This document shows positions 25,201-34,150 of a DNA stretch of 64,000 bases, piece by piece. The notes beneath the pieces were generated by a model. It saw only the letters and a program-made list of their open reading frames with translations. It had not been told where the DNA came from and searched no databases. Source of the stretch: Sipunculus nudus (lineage: Eukaryota; Annelida; Sipuncula; Golfingiida; Sipunculidae). Made by a program: the position numbers and the translations under genes. The stretch spans positions 52,325,370 through 52,389,369 of the forward strand of contig CM049307.1 of assembly GCA_026874595.1 (NCBI GenBank). Reading direction: 5' to 3'. Every line of letters begins with the position of its first letter. Positions within the stretch are counted from its first letter, which is position 1.

Positions 25201-28200
25201 ATTTCCTACTTTTATGATATAATATAGTTTTAGTGTTCAAAATTAAAAGCATGGGAAAATTTGCATTTTGTAGGGAACACAAAAATATATGTATATATTA
25301 CATGTGAAAATTCAGACTGCAATTTTGAATATTGTTTATAACGAGATGCAGGAAAGGAAATGTGCTTTGTATATATTTTAAACATTGTATTTGATGTGAT
25401 TGAATACAAAAGTGTAGGAAATGTGAAAAGAACTGAAATCAATGTATGGGGTATTTATGGAAATTCTTCAAAGTAATCTCAAGAACTTGAGAAATGAGCT
25501 TGATATATAATTAGAAAATAAATAAATAATTAGGAGTCAGAGCCAAATGTTTCTAATACTTTCTGTGTATAATCAAGCAAATGCTGTGGTTGAGTTACCT
25601 TCAACGTCATGAGGAGCTGCACTGCATTGGAATGTGGTGCCACCTGGGGGAGGCCAAAATAATGTGTCATTCGAAAGAAAGCGATGTACCCAAAGCACCA
25701 CACGAAGCTCCCTATGTGGCAGTACCTGTAACGAGAAAAATCATTAGCCCTCTTGGAATCTTTCACTGAACCATACATATTACCTGAAACAAATCAACTG
25801 GAGTGGTGGTTTTGTAGACCATGCAATGATTACCAGGTGATTACCTAAAAAAGTGCAGGTTTACTCCATTTACCCCTGACTGCACAGAGAGGCAGAGCAT
25901 GGGGAAGCCATGTCATAATTAACAGGGTTTGATCCACTATACAAATCAAACTGCTCCTTGTTATATCAGATACACATGTACAGAGAAAGGGTTTCTCATA
26001 TTTTCCAGGTATTTTCTAGTTTTGGCATAATTCACAACAAGCTCCGGAATAGACTTGGTGTTTGCAGAGCTACAAAATTGGTGTTTTGCAATTGCATGCT
26101 TCGTGGTAACTAAGATGTAGATAGGTACTGATTGTACTCCAGTGTGTTCAACAACAGTACTTACAGGGTGAAATGCATAAATTTAAACGAGGGATAATTA
26201 TAAGTTCAACTGTAGATCACTGATCAGTCATAGTGCAATATCACACAGGATATTGTTAAGTCATACACAAGCAAGCTATTGTGTTATATTAGTAGGAAGT
26301 GCAGTTTGCATACTATTTAGATTCTACATTAGTATGCAGCACTGCATAAACCATGGCAGCTATGCACTTGCCTGTTAAGATACAAGATGAGAAAATTGTA
26401 GTATATCAATCTGTAATTCTAGATCATACAAAAGTTATAAAGCTGAGTGACACAAATTAAGTAAGAATTAGTTGCAAATACAGAAAAATTCTGTGAACCC
26501 TCATGTGAATACAGGTAGACATTTAAACAAGAATCTTTTGTTAATCAACATGTCAACACATACTATGCAACACTACATACTTTTACACAACCATTAGCTG
26601 CAATTCTGACAATACTATTAGAATAAAACTGACAAAATAACATTTAGATTAATGATAGCATTGTTCCTGTACACTGATTAAAATTCATATAGTTTTATTT
26701 TATTCAAAAGATCTGTTTTGATTTTTGTGTATCACATTATTACTCTTACTGTCCACTAAATTCCACTTTTATCCATTACTTCCGGAAGAAAGTGGAGGAA
26801 ACCACATTTCCTCCACTTTCTTCCAATGTCTTAGAAGAAATATGTTTCTTCCAGAAGAAAACCAACCCTGCCTGTAATCATTGATATCTCCCTCTGTTAA
26901 CAAGGTCATAGGCCCTGTGCTTTAGATAATTGTGATATCAGGCTCTCTCAGATGTTTAGTCTCTTTTGTTCCTTGGATCCCCCTCAAGCCTTAACTAATT
27001 AGCAAATAAACACCATGATGTAATTACATCAATAGTATGGACCAACCAAGCAGATCTTTAATAACCAAGAAATGGTGTCAAATGTGGCATGTCCATATTG
27101 TACAGTTCCCATTGTGACTCTGGATTAATGTGTATATTGAAGAAGGCAATATCTTTTATTCATGACTTCTCCCATACCTACCAAAAGTGGAATTCAAAAA
27201 GAAAATAAAAGGGCTGTTGATTATCACTGATACTTTTAGACTAAATAAATTATAAATGTTAACCATTAAAAACACCTTAATATATTCACCACTTACTTCC
27301 CCACTTACATGCCTGTAGAGTTATTAGCCATACCAATAAATTCATACATTTACTACTGGTATTTACTATTCAACCTTGCCAACATATCAAGTGAGAAAAG
27401 GTGGAGAAAAAATATTTAGCAATATGGGGGAATCAGTGCATACATTACATCAAGTCTATAACAAGACTGACCTGAAGCATTTTACAAAATGTACCATGTC
27501 TTTTCAGCTATCATTATGAAAATACACACAAATTAATATTGTACCTGTACTTTTAGGGAAGATAATTCATCAAACCTTTGGCATGTTTCTAAGATTGATT
27601 TTAAGGTTGATATACAAATGTCTTCCCTGATGTACTAACTGATGAAACTGTTTTTTTCCCCGTTTCCCCGTTTGGCATGTTTTTAAGATTGATTTTCCCC
27701 AGTCATTTACAAATGTCTTCCATGTTGTACTAACTTATGAAACTGGGTTTTTTCCCCGTTTGTTTTCACTCATTTTCACACACCCCTCCCCTCCCCCCCC
27801 CCCCAAACTGAGGAAGGAGTATACCCCAGGTAATTACCAGTACCACAATGGGTAGAACCAGTCAACCATGTATGACTTTTCTAATTTCTATCAATTGTGT
27901 GAGTTCGTAGAAAACATTTAAATGCAAGGATGATCATGGGTAAGGGAGGGTTCACTGATTCCAGGCACTCCTACTCAATATTGAGTCAAAATACACAAGT
28001 ATAAGGTTTTGCTAGAAAATTTGGAACTGATAAACTCCTATGTAAAAATAAAAGAACTGTGTAATTAAAAGTGTACATGATATAGACTTTAAATTTATTC
28101 CTAAACAAGAAATTTACAGGTGATAGTGCCATTAGGTGCATCTTTGCACTAGATATTTAATCATTTAATTTAATTTGCCCATCTGCATCTTTTTATACAA

Positions 28201-29164
28201 GGTACAATATCTCATTTTTACAGACTATAGCATGAAGTCAGAATCATAATTTTTTAAATAATAATAAAGTAAACATTAAAAAAACCAACAAAAACCAGTT
28301 CTAGCCACATTCAACAGGTTCTTGCTCACTGACCTTCAGCTTAACTGGAAAATAATACAACAGGCACCAGTCCATCATTTAAAAATTATATGGAGTGCAC
28401 ATATGAAATGGTTTAACCCATTTTCCAACAGCCCACATTTGCATGTCTGTGCAACTATTTAAAATACCTTTTAATTGTGCACCAAATATGTATCAGTATT
28501 TCAAAATATGTTTAACTTTAATACCCAAGCTAGATTCAAGCTAATTAATACTGGAACATTAAAATTATCAGACTTTATTTTTTCAATTCACCAACACCTA
28601 CAACAACTGTAACATTTTAATACTCAAATGAAGTGAACTGGTGAATGAAGACTTCTTTCAATCTGGTATAACCACATAATGAGCCAATGCAACTGCAGTC
28701 TGCACTCTAAAAAGCAGGTTGCTCTGACCTACTTTTTGCAGTGACCTAATTTTTCAATATATTTCATGAAGCAACTAAATGCCATCCAGACAGATTGTAT
28801 TTCTTAGTCTACCAAGACACTCCCTTAGAGTTAAATTTATTAACACAGCATGACAAAGACATCTAGAGGTGGACAACGAAGAGTCTTAACCAGTTAATTA
28901 TCACAACCACCAAGAACGAGGTGGGGCGATAATTAAGGAATTTACCTACCTTGGGCCCAGGACTTTCAGAATAATACAGTTTAAGATCGCTGTTGTAAGA
29001 GAATGTAGGGTATCTCGGCCGCATATCAGTGCTACGATCGAAAGACCAATTGCTGCAGATGCATACTGTTTGCTTTGTGATCCCTGTATGGACTTGATAA
29101 AAAACCCCAATGGAACAGAAATTAATAAAAGCCCCCCATAAATGACATCGTCGTGAACGGCCAT
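12900..29164 (-). CDS. MBOAT7: Lysophosphatidylinositol acyltransferase 1 (MBOAT7), 7 exons, complete
   Basis: Multi-pass endoplasmic reticulum membrane O-acyltransferase. The family re-acylates lysophosphatidylinositol, preferring arachidonoyl-CoA, in the Lands cycle. Exons are 29164-28950, 25725-25599, 21546-21372, 19947-19796, 18016-17808, 16459-16286 and 13242-12900, totalling 1395 bases or 464 residues (human about 472). All junctions are GT-AG and in phase. Landmarks: LLLISVPLGFF near residue 11, NAVQLLMTLK at the end of exon 2, YSYCYIGILTG at the end of exon 3, WNMTVQYWLA with the conserved Asn330, and SAFWHGIHPGYYLSF with the catalytic His363. The DYMCMGFLLL helix follows, then a basic KVKKEKAS tail, possibly an ER-retrieval signal. 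The start is ATG at 29164 in AAAATGG; an in-frame upstream ATG at 29215 would add 17 residues, but the chosen Met aligns with the human N-terminus. Divergent neighbour: the SAM-domain gene 419 bp away. Confidence 0.95.
13864..14669. mobile_element. Non-autonomous DNA transposon (806 bp) with TA target duplication
   Basis: Inverted ends CAGTAGAGCGCCATATTTTC and, at the right, an inverted copy ending GCGCTCTACTG, each flanked by TA (13862-13863 and 14670-14671). The ends and TA duplication fit the Tc1/mariner-pogo superfamily. The interior has no transposase. It carries a degenerate internal repeat: TATCGATAAGAAACACCGTG near 14340 and TATCGAAAAGAAACACTGTG near 14511. It sits in MBOAT7 intron 6. 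Confidence 0.8.
14932..16068 (+). mobile_element. Pogo/Tigger-like DNA transposon, internally deleted (1137 bp)
   Basis: Left end CAGTCGTGACTTGACATTCC, right end inverted as CAGTCGTGATTCGATAATCC, flanked by TA at 14930-14931 and 16069-16070. Sub-terminal similarity continues (CCTTGCAATCTGAC on the left, the inverse of GTCGGATTGCAAGG on the right). It contains the 3' part of a transposase gene at 15305-15628. It lies in MBOAT7 intron 6, antisense to the host gene and about 260 bp from the 806-bp element. Confidence 0.8.
15305..15628 (+). pseudogene. C-terminal fragment of a pogo/Tigger-like transposase
   Basis: An open frame of 107 codons: VRDLIKALNSADHVTAEVYL at the start, an acidic block SDSDSEEEDDPPKS near residue 54, then RDRIGGMETGLRYMEEQGF and a basic end LLRKKSVKSK. 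An acidic stretch followed by a helix with LRYxEEQG is the usual C-terminus of TIGD/JRK-type transposases. The DNA-binding HTH and the DDE catalytic domain are absent, so this is an internally deleted remnant. The first Met is not necessarily a translation start. Confidence 0.6.
16286..16459 (-). CDS. MBOAT7: MBOAT7 exon 6 (residues 293-350)
   Basis: Encodes YEFETVHNIDIYGCELAP and REGMRAWNMTVQYWLA, which holds the conserved active-site Asn (Asn330). Acceptor ATTAG; donor ATCAG|GTAAAC, phase 2. Confidence 0.94.
17040..17690. repeat. Tandem array, ~138-146 bp period, with paired TGACCTTGA / TCAAGGTCA
   Basis: Five units in MBOAT7 intron 5. The shared CCTTGA starts at 17053, 17191, 17335, 17481 and 17627, giving spacings of 138, 144, 146 and 146 bases. 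Full units read CAGATTTGACCTTGAAGATG then GGTCAAGGTCACCAG, followed by a CCAAATTTGAGGACCAAATG block. Each puts an extended nuclear-receptor half-site and its inverse a few bases apart. It has no coding value. Confidence 0.85.
17808..18016 (-). CDS. MBOAT7: MBOAT7 exon 5 (residues 224-292)
   Basis: Encodes SDAFYERSFWYRLFFMVPMF, FRLRFYSAWIMSECMCMSAG and LGAYPKGSKAKCGRGPTDLE, each a close match to the vertebrate protein. Acceptor TTTTAG; donor AAAAG|GTAAAA, phase 2. Confidence 0.93.
18017..19795. other. MBOAT7 intron 4
   Basis: No exon or defined mobile element was seen. A CTCF-like sequence GCCACAGATGGCGCTG lies at 18561-18576, and a C run near 19759-19768 sits close to exon 4. Otherwise AT-rich. 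Confidence 0.4.
19796..19947 (-). CDS. MBOAT7: MBOAT7 exon 4 (residues 173-223)
   Basis: Begins GPYYKYRTYVDML, matching the family's GPFFRYRTYLDWL, and continues to a membrane segment VVPVCAAGFLFASLFFSIQ. Acceptor TGCCAG; donor CAG|GTAGGA, phase 0. Confidence 0.92.
20041..20490. repeat. Degenerate tandem repeat with GTGACCTTTGACCTC
   Basis: In MBOAT7 intron 3, GTGACCTTTGACCTCATTAA at 20066, ATGACCTCTGACAG near 20188 and GTGACCTCTGACCTCATTAA near 20350 recur, each followed by a 'TTTCA..AAATCCA' block. The units are about 140-160 bases and strongly diverged. This appears to be another dispersed family with receptor-like half-sites. Confidence 0.55.
21372..21546 (-). CDS. MBOAT7: MBOAT7 exon 3 (residues 115-172)
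   Basis: Encodes LVGLAFEIHDSYVNNKEKSK, a charged loop rich in Lys/Glu, then SVLDMLMYSYCYIGILTG. The charged loop is the least conserved part relative to human. Acceptor TTGTAG; donor ACAG|GTATGT, phase 1. Confidence 0.92.
24300..25000. repeat. Internal ~680-bp tandem units in arm A
   Basis: The sequence ending GGTAGGAGATTTTGGGGACA occurs at about 24296-24316 and again at about 24976-24996, with preceding sequence (GGTTTTGATATTAGGCAG, CTCAATATCTCAAA) also duplicated. The same pair is present inverted in arm B. Similar short ORFs in both units are a by-product of this duplication. Confidence 0.75.
25040..25159. repeat. GGAC/AGAC microsatellite and terminal hairpin of arm A
   Basis: A run of GACGGACGGACGGACAGACA-type repeats is followed by TAGCTCAG, AGTCA-type and CTGAGCTA segments that can fold into a long hairpin at the end of the arm. 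The mirrored copy at 49493-49610 has the same arrangement. A hairpin at the element edge may mark its terminus. Confidence 0.6.
25599..25725 (-). CDS. MBOAT7: MBOAT7 exon 2 (residues 72-114)
   Basis: A 127-base exon encoding RYCHIGSFVWCFGYIAFFRM and ending NAVQLLMTLK, the most recognisable N-terminal block of the family. Acceptor TTACAG; donor AAG|GTAACT, phase 0. Confidence 0.93.
25726..28949. other. MBOAT7 intron 1
   Basis: About 3.2 kb without exons. It contains the hairpin element at 26784-26870, a C run near 27788-27803, and a short local duplication (GGCATGTTTxTAAGATTGATTTT at about 27580 and 27673). Otherwise nothing recognised. Confidence 0.4.
26784..26870. mobile_element. Hairpin element, 18-bp perfect stem (hAT-MITE-like fragment)
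   Basis: GGAAGAAAGTGGAGGAAA, loop CCACA, then the exact complement TTTCCTCCACTTTCTTCC (26784-26801 and 26807-26824). A second stem TTTCTTCCAGAAGAAA follows at about 26843. The end CCAACCCTGCC is the inverse of GGCAGGGTTGG, resembling hAT-type CAGGG termini. A similar GCAGGGCTGGG plus AGAAGAAA..TTTCTTCC occurs at about 30597-30660. Confidence 0.55.
28950..29164 (-). CDS. MBOAT7: MBOAT7 exon 1 (residues 1-71)
   Basis: Encodes MAVHDDVIYGGLLLISVPLG and the first membrane helices, ending in TLHSLTTAILNCIILKVLGP. The donor is AG|GTAGGT at 28949, phase 2. A second donor-like GT lies four bases further on, but only the first keeps the frame into exon 2. Confidence 0.92.
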
Positions 29165-29583
29165 TTTCTTTCTGGATAACCAAGTATCAAATTGTGTGTA
29201 ACAGAAACATGCCACTTTTTACCTCAACTGAAAAAGATTCCGTGGACTTCCATCCACTTCGAAACTGCGCCATGCTCCACAGATATAGACATAAAATTTA
29301 CAGAACCAGGCGTTCGGATAAGTGAACAAAAGCTGTACAGGCAGGTGGCAAGACTAATTTAAATTTTAGGCCAGTTGACTGTATTTTATTGACCGTTATA
29401 ATTAATAACCCATTCGGAATTGATCATCAGTGGGATACAGTGGGGCCATCTGTTGGTGATTTCTGAAACAACAGGAATCTGTAGTCACGTGACAGCAGAC
29501 TATTATGCTAAGGAGTGCACGGTATGTGTTTACGGACAATACATAAATTCTAACCAACATTTGAGCTCTACCGCGGCTTAAAA
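29165..29583. promoter_or_regulatory. Divergent (bidirectional) promoter region of MBOAT7 and SAM gene
   Basis: Only 419 bases separate the two start codons on opposite strands. The interval carries a perfect palindrome GTCACGTGAC at 29484-29493 (E-box, CLEAR/USF/MITF-type), 91 bases before the SAM-gene ATG, and a CTCF-like GGCCATCTGTTGG at 29444-29456. No strong TATA box is placed for either gene. The 5' UTRs of both genes must lie within it. Confidence 0.65.
29484..29493. promoter_or_regulatory. Palindromic E-box GTCACGTGAC
   Basis: An exact match to the 10-base palindrome bound by bHLH-Zip factors (TFEB/MITF, USF) in established models. Its position in a divergent promoter supports function; actual binding is an inference. 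Confidence 0.5.
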
Positions 29584-29676
29584 ATGCCGGGACCGGTAGA
29601 GCGATGGTTAGAGACTTTCATGTGCAAGCAGTATGCGGATACATTCGAAGCTTATGGATTTAAGACCCTGCAGTCG
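29584..29676 (+). CDS. SAM gene exon 1
   Basis: 93 bases from ATG to TCG, encoding MPGPVERWLETFMCKQYADT and the next turn of the SAM fold. Reading through the GTAGGT donor continues an open frame to a stop at 29832, but that would break the SAM domain. Confidence 0.75.
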
Positions 29677-29876
29677 GTAGGTTTTGCACTCGTTCGTTTC
29701 ATGATGGCGCTCTGGACAACACGGCGAAAACCTGTCAATCACCGTTGTATCGTGCCCTATTTCTGTTTTGCAGGTCTGTCAGCTACAAGTGCCACAGCTC
29801 CAAGCCATGGGTGTGAGCCCAGAACACTGTGAGAAGATTTTAGAGAATGTATCAGTCTTGCGACAGACCATGATGG
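29584..29876 (+). CDS. SAM-domain protein, first two exons (ARAP-like N-terminus)
   Basis: Exon 1 (29584-29676) and exon 2 (29774-29876) join at TCG|GTC, phase 0, to give 65 residues plus one base. The product is an N-terminal sterile alpha motif: VERWLETFMCKQYADTF, a GFKTLQSVCQLQ turn, then LQAMGVSPEHCEKILENVSV and LRQTMMG. SAM domains mediate protein-protein interactions. The 'QYADTF...LxxMGxSxxH..xIL' pattern is close to the N-terminal SAM of ARAP-type Arf/Rho GAPs and to SAMD5, so an ARAP orthologue is possible but unproven. Donors are TCG|GTAGGT and ATGG|GTGAGT, acceptor TTTTGCAG. The start is the first Met, in AAAATGC. Later exons must lie downstream, after a long intron. Confidence 0.75.
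29774..29876 (+). CDS. SAM gene exon 2
   Basis: 103 bases after TTCTGTTTTGCAG, encoding VCQLQVPQLQAMGVSPEHCE and the final SAM helix, ending in phase 1 at GTGAGT. Confidence 0.78.
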
Positions 29877-32580
29877 GTGAGTACAGTTGAGATGCACTCA
29901 CACAGACCCTTAAATCCCACCTCTCACTCCCCAGCATACACAAGAGTTCTGATTGCTGGCGTAAGCGGCCAGCTGCTTTGATTGGATGCACATCCTGCCG
30001 GTACCTGTAAAAACACAGGTGCCCTTAATATACTTTATACACTGTATTCACAAAATATGAACTTTATTCTTTGACTTTGTTGACTCATGAAACCATTTGA
30101 GTCAAAGAAACAAAATTTGCACTTGTAAGGTACAAGTTTATACATTTAGAAACAATATCTTATCTATATGTTTATGTCTTTATGAATGTCTGTGATCACA
30201 CCACTACTTTTGCCACCTGTTTGCATAACAGCCTATTACGAGGCTTGAAATTGTCAACTTGCTTTGAATCATTAATTTATGTCACTTTTTATTTGTAATG
30301 AATGTACATGTATGCACTTTACAACAAGTGAGATTTGTATTAAAAGAGGGAGTTGCAGTGGGAAATTATACAAAACCATTATCCTGAAGTAGTTGGGGAT
30401 CAAAATACTATGATATTTAAAAGATAAGCTGTCAGTGAGTATAATTTAGGGCGTGTTTTCGTTGTCCGAACATGTTCCTGTTCCCATAAATTATGCAAAC
30501 AAATTCTTGTAAAGTTTGTCATTGTCATCAACATAAATGAATATATTAACAGACAGTGTCATGTTTTTGAAAAAAAAAACAATCAGCTTAAATAAGCAGG
30601 GCTGGGTCCAAGAAAATTGAAGAAATCAGAAGAAATAGGGTTTCTTCCTTTTCCAGAATTAATTGAAGAATAAATCTGGACTTTATTGGAAAGTTAATGT
30701 GATGCACAAAAATGAAATATTTTTTTTATTTTGAATGAAAAGAACAAATTTTAATCCACATCCAGCAATAATTATCTATTCTTATTGATTTTAATACAAT
30801 TTTATACAGACATTTAAAATAATAACCTTATTATCGGTTATAACCTGCCTTTAACCATCTAAAGCTAAGTTAGTAATAGTTCCCCTCATATGACTTGCAC
30901 TATAACTATATTATATAAAAAACTTATTGTTACACAGCTCAGTGCATTGAGGAATTATGCTCAACAAATTAAAAGTGAGGAACACATTCAAACTAGTAAT
31001 TAAACTATGATACAAGCAATGAATGAAAACAACAGTACTTCAGGTTGTCCATATAAACATAATTCTCTGTCAATTTTAGCTTGTTTCCTAAATATTGTTT
31101 TGAATCTGAGGTTTCTCACCTCTGCATGCCATTATGTAATATGTTGCTTAATCAATGTTGATACAGGTAATTTCAAGTACTTGTAATCAGACAGAATTAT
31201 TGCCAATAAAAAAAAGGTCTCTACTGTAAACTTATAGCCAGATACTTTTGGTGGTTTTGTTTGCAAGGGTTTAAATTTTGTAATATAAAAAGAACAGTTA
31301 TCAAGGATAGATAAGTTGTCATATCTACACTGATGAACAGTCATTTATATTGTAGTCTCACTGAAATACCATGTGTGTTATCAATGCCTGTAAATGCCAG
31401 AAAGCAAAAGATTAATTTTATAGATTATAAGAAATCTTTATTTTAGCCTTAAACTTTAAAATATGATAATGAACAAGAATTTCCAATAGTTGTGTATTCC
31501 CATAAGTCATCCATGATCAAATTTTGTGTACATACTTATTGTCCATATAATTATGAATATACACTGTGCAGGTAACTATATGGTGAGATCATGAAAATGG
31601 AACCCTCGCAAAACACTATTAAAACTGAAAATGCTAAAATTTAATGCAGTGAACATGTCTCAAACTACAGAATTTTCATAATCACTTTTGGGCAAGGTTC
31701 AACCTGAAGGCCTGGAAAACCTTCATTTCATGGCAAGGGGCCCTTGCTGCATCACTCAGTCAGTAATAAGTTTGGCTCAAGAAAAGTTTCAAGCACAGAG
31801 GCTCTGATTGTATCATTCTATACCTAGCCTTGGTAGAGGGCTAAAGGAAGCTCTATTACATCATTCCAGGTAGCAGGGCACTCATCAGGAAACCCAAAGG
31901 GTCCTGGTAATGACATCACATGGGCCTATGAAACCATGTGCCATACAAACATGGTCTAATGTTCAGAAACCTAAACAGCTGCTTAGAATACTGCTTGCAT
32001 GTTCAGGTCAACATGAAATTATGCTTTACTCATGTTATACCTGAAACCTTCCAGGAGCCCAGCAAAGCCTTGTGACTGCATCACCCCAACCATTTAGGTA
32101 GTTTTATAGAGTTGTGTCATAAATATAAACAAAAATAGGTTTTATGCACTTAAGGAGCCTTACACCTGTTTTAGGCAGGGCAGTTTTAACCAGGTTATAA
32201 TATACCAATATAACCTATTGTTCAAAACTACCTGCCTAAAACTTGCCAACCCTGGCTGGAAGGATGCCTAGGTTAATTCCATGGGAACCCTATCCCTAAC
32301 TGTACATGTATGTCTGCTGGTTTATGTATAATAACAAGGAGTAGTTTGATAAGTGTGGATGACACACTCTTAATAATAACATGGGTTTACCATACCCTGC
32401 TTTTTTCACAATATTTCCCTGTGACAGGTCATTAATGTCAGAAGTTCTACTTTAGATAAAATTTCACAGCCGTGACTGCAGTGATTGCCAAGGGACAAAA
32501 AAAAACTAAAGTTTTATAGGTAACCTGTAATTATTGAATAACAGTTAACTCCCTTGTAAAAAGCATGATTATTAACATGA
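29877..32580. other. Presumed first long intron of the SAM gene, part 1
   Basis: AT-rich and without clear exons. A hAT-MITE-like fragment sits at about 30597-30660 and a moderately GC-rich repetitive stretch at about 31680-32110 (repeated TGCATCA/TTACATCATTCC-type phrases). Confidence 0.35.
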
Positions 32581-32589
32581 ACTTCCCAT

Positions 32590-32735
32590 TAAGCCTTCTG
32601 AGCGCTAACCCCTGGTGATTCGAACTCTTGACCTTCCGGTTTTTAGTCAGGTTCTGTACCCCTTAGCCACAGAAGCCAGATACCCTGAGCTGCAGAAGCC
32701 GCTTTCCCCTGAGCTACAGAAGCCTGTCGAATTTA
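32590..32735 (-). mobile_element. tRNA-derived SINE-like element
   Basis: On the minus strand it reads TGTGGCTAAGGGGTACAG (A-box-like), then after about 30 bases GGTCAAGAGTTCGAATCACC (B-box), the spacing of an internal pol III promoter. The 5' side has two further copies of a GCTTCTGTAGCTCAGGGG phrase, so the A-box region is locally triplicated. The acceptor stem does not pair as a tRNA should, so this is not a tRNA gene. Confidence 0.65.
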
Positions 32736-33503
32736 GTTGTTGTTGATAAATAAAATTTGCTCCCTGAAGTTGTGAACATAGCTGCTAGAGATGCTTCACC
32801 TAGTATTTGTATAAAGAACTCATGCTGATATCACTACCAAAATCATATGATGCGCCAAATGATGTTTGATTGGCTAGTGATGAGGAATGACGTGAGTATT
32901 TGAATATATTTGAAAGGTCACAGTTCATGATGGGGCTAAATTGCCAAAGGAGTGATAAAACAGTGGATTATGATGTTTGGCCTCAGATTTTAACTACGAA
33001 AAGTGATTACGTTCCTTCTTTCACCCATATGGAAGTAATTTGTAACATAAAGGGCACTCAAATTATTCTGAGCACATCCCTGCCTTTGATCCTGCAACAA
33101 GGTTGCTACCTACAGCAGTACAGGTCTCTTGTTGATTGAGCAGGTAATTATGACTCATCTTTTAATCATCATGAGTGAACAAACTTATTACATGGTTATG
33201 TAGTCACAGGTTGGTTTCTGACACCTTTGCTGGCATGTGAGTTGTATTGATTGAGCTTTGGCTCTGAACTTATTACAGCCAGCGGAGTCAATGCTACCCG
33301 CACGTTTCAGCATAGCTTTCCATGACTATTCAAACATATGATGTCTGGACAGAGAAAAAGTAATCAGCAGTTTATAAAATAATTTGGTCACTACAGTTTA
33401 TCATTTCATATTCGATAAATAAAGTATACTTCTAGACTAATGATAGATTGGGAAAAAGGAACCCTGTGAAACTTTTAAAAATACAAAAACCACAAAAATT
33501 TAG

Positions 33504-33523
33504 CCCCCCCCCCCCCCCCCCCC
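33504..33523. repeat. Poly-C tract (20 bases)
   Basis: Twenty consecutive C residues; a second run of at least 10 C followed by poly-A lies near 33687. Likely unstable in length, and prone to assembly error. Confidence 0.9.
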
Positions 33524-33769
33524 AATATAAAGGCACCCACTGTATATTGGTCTACGTAGGCTTTCAGAGCATGTGGTGTTCGTTCTAAATCTAAACCATA
33601 TAATTAGCATTGCCAGGAGGGCATTGAGAATTTGACCTATCAAATAAAGCTACGTATGTATGCCAGGCTGTGAACAGTATTGTTTACCCCCCCCCCCCCC
33701 AAAAAAAAGATATGGTTTCTTAGGGTTTTTTTATCAAAAATCAATGAGGGCAGGTAGTTTTTTATTAGC

Positions 33770-34150
33770 CCCCTGCCCTTAGGCTGATGGGCTGTTGTCA
33801 TCACCCAAGCTGTCTGTCCGGCATCCGTTAACTTTTACCTTGTGAGCAGGATATCTCTTAAAGGATTCACCGTAGGAATTTTATTTCTATGGTGAAGATG
33901 TATATCGACAAAATCTCGGTTAAGTTCGATGATGGGTGACCTCGACCTATTTTTCTACGTTTTAGAGCTGATTATAGAAAAACACATAGAAGCTTATTTC
34001 TCAGGAAGCATTTGGTGGATTGTTATGAAATATGGTACATACCACTCTTAAATTTATAACTGAGACATGTACAGATATACGTCCATTTTTCACTTGTTAC
34101 TGTTACCACCTATAAACACTGTTCTTTTGACTGAGGGCTTTTGTCAGCTT
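33770..34150. repeat. Dispersed repeat (GTC-rich start, decayed)
   Basis: The stretch 'GGGCTGTTGTCATCACCCAAG' through 'CTGTCTGTCCGGCATCCGTT', followed by 'CAGGATATCTCTTAAAGG', has the structure of a common invertebrate dispersed repeat with a GTC(C/T)-rich head. No second clear copy was found in this window, so this rests on form alone. Confidence 0.3.

Noticed and set aside
28863..29183. Alternative frame ORF (106 codons) over MBOAT7 exon 1
   Set aside because: The other frame encodes the conserved MBOAT7 N-terminus and splices in phase; this one is its shadow.
32590..32735. A functional tRNA gene
   Set aside because: B-box is good, but stems do not pair and the A-box region is repeated; a tRNA-derived SINE explains it better.
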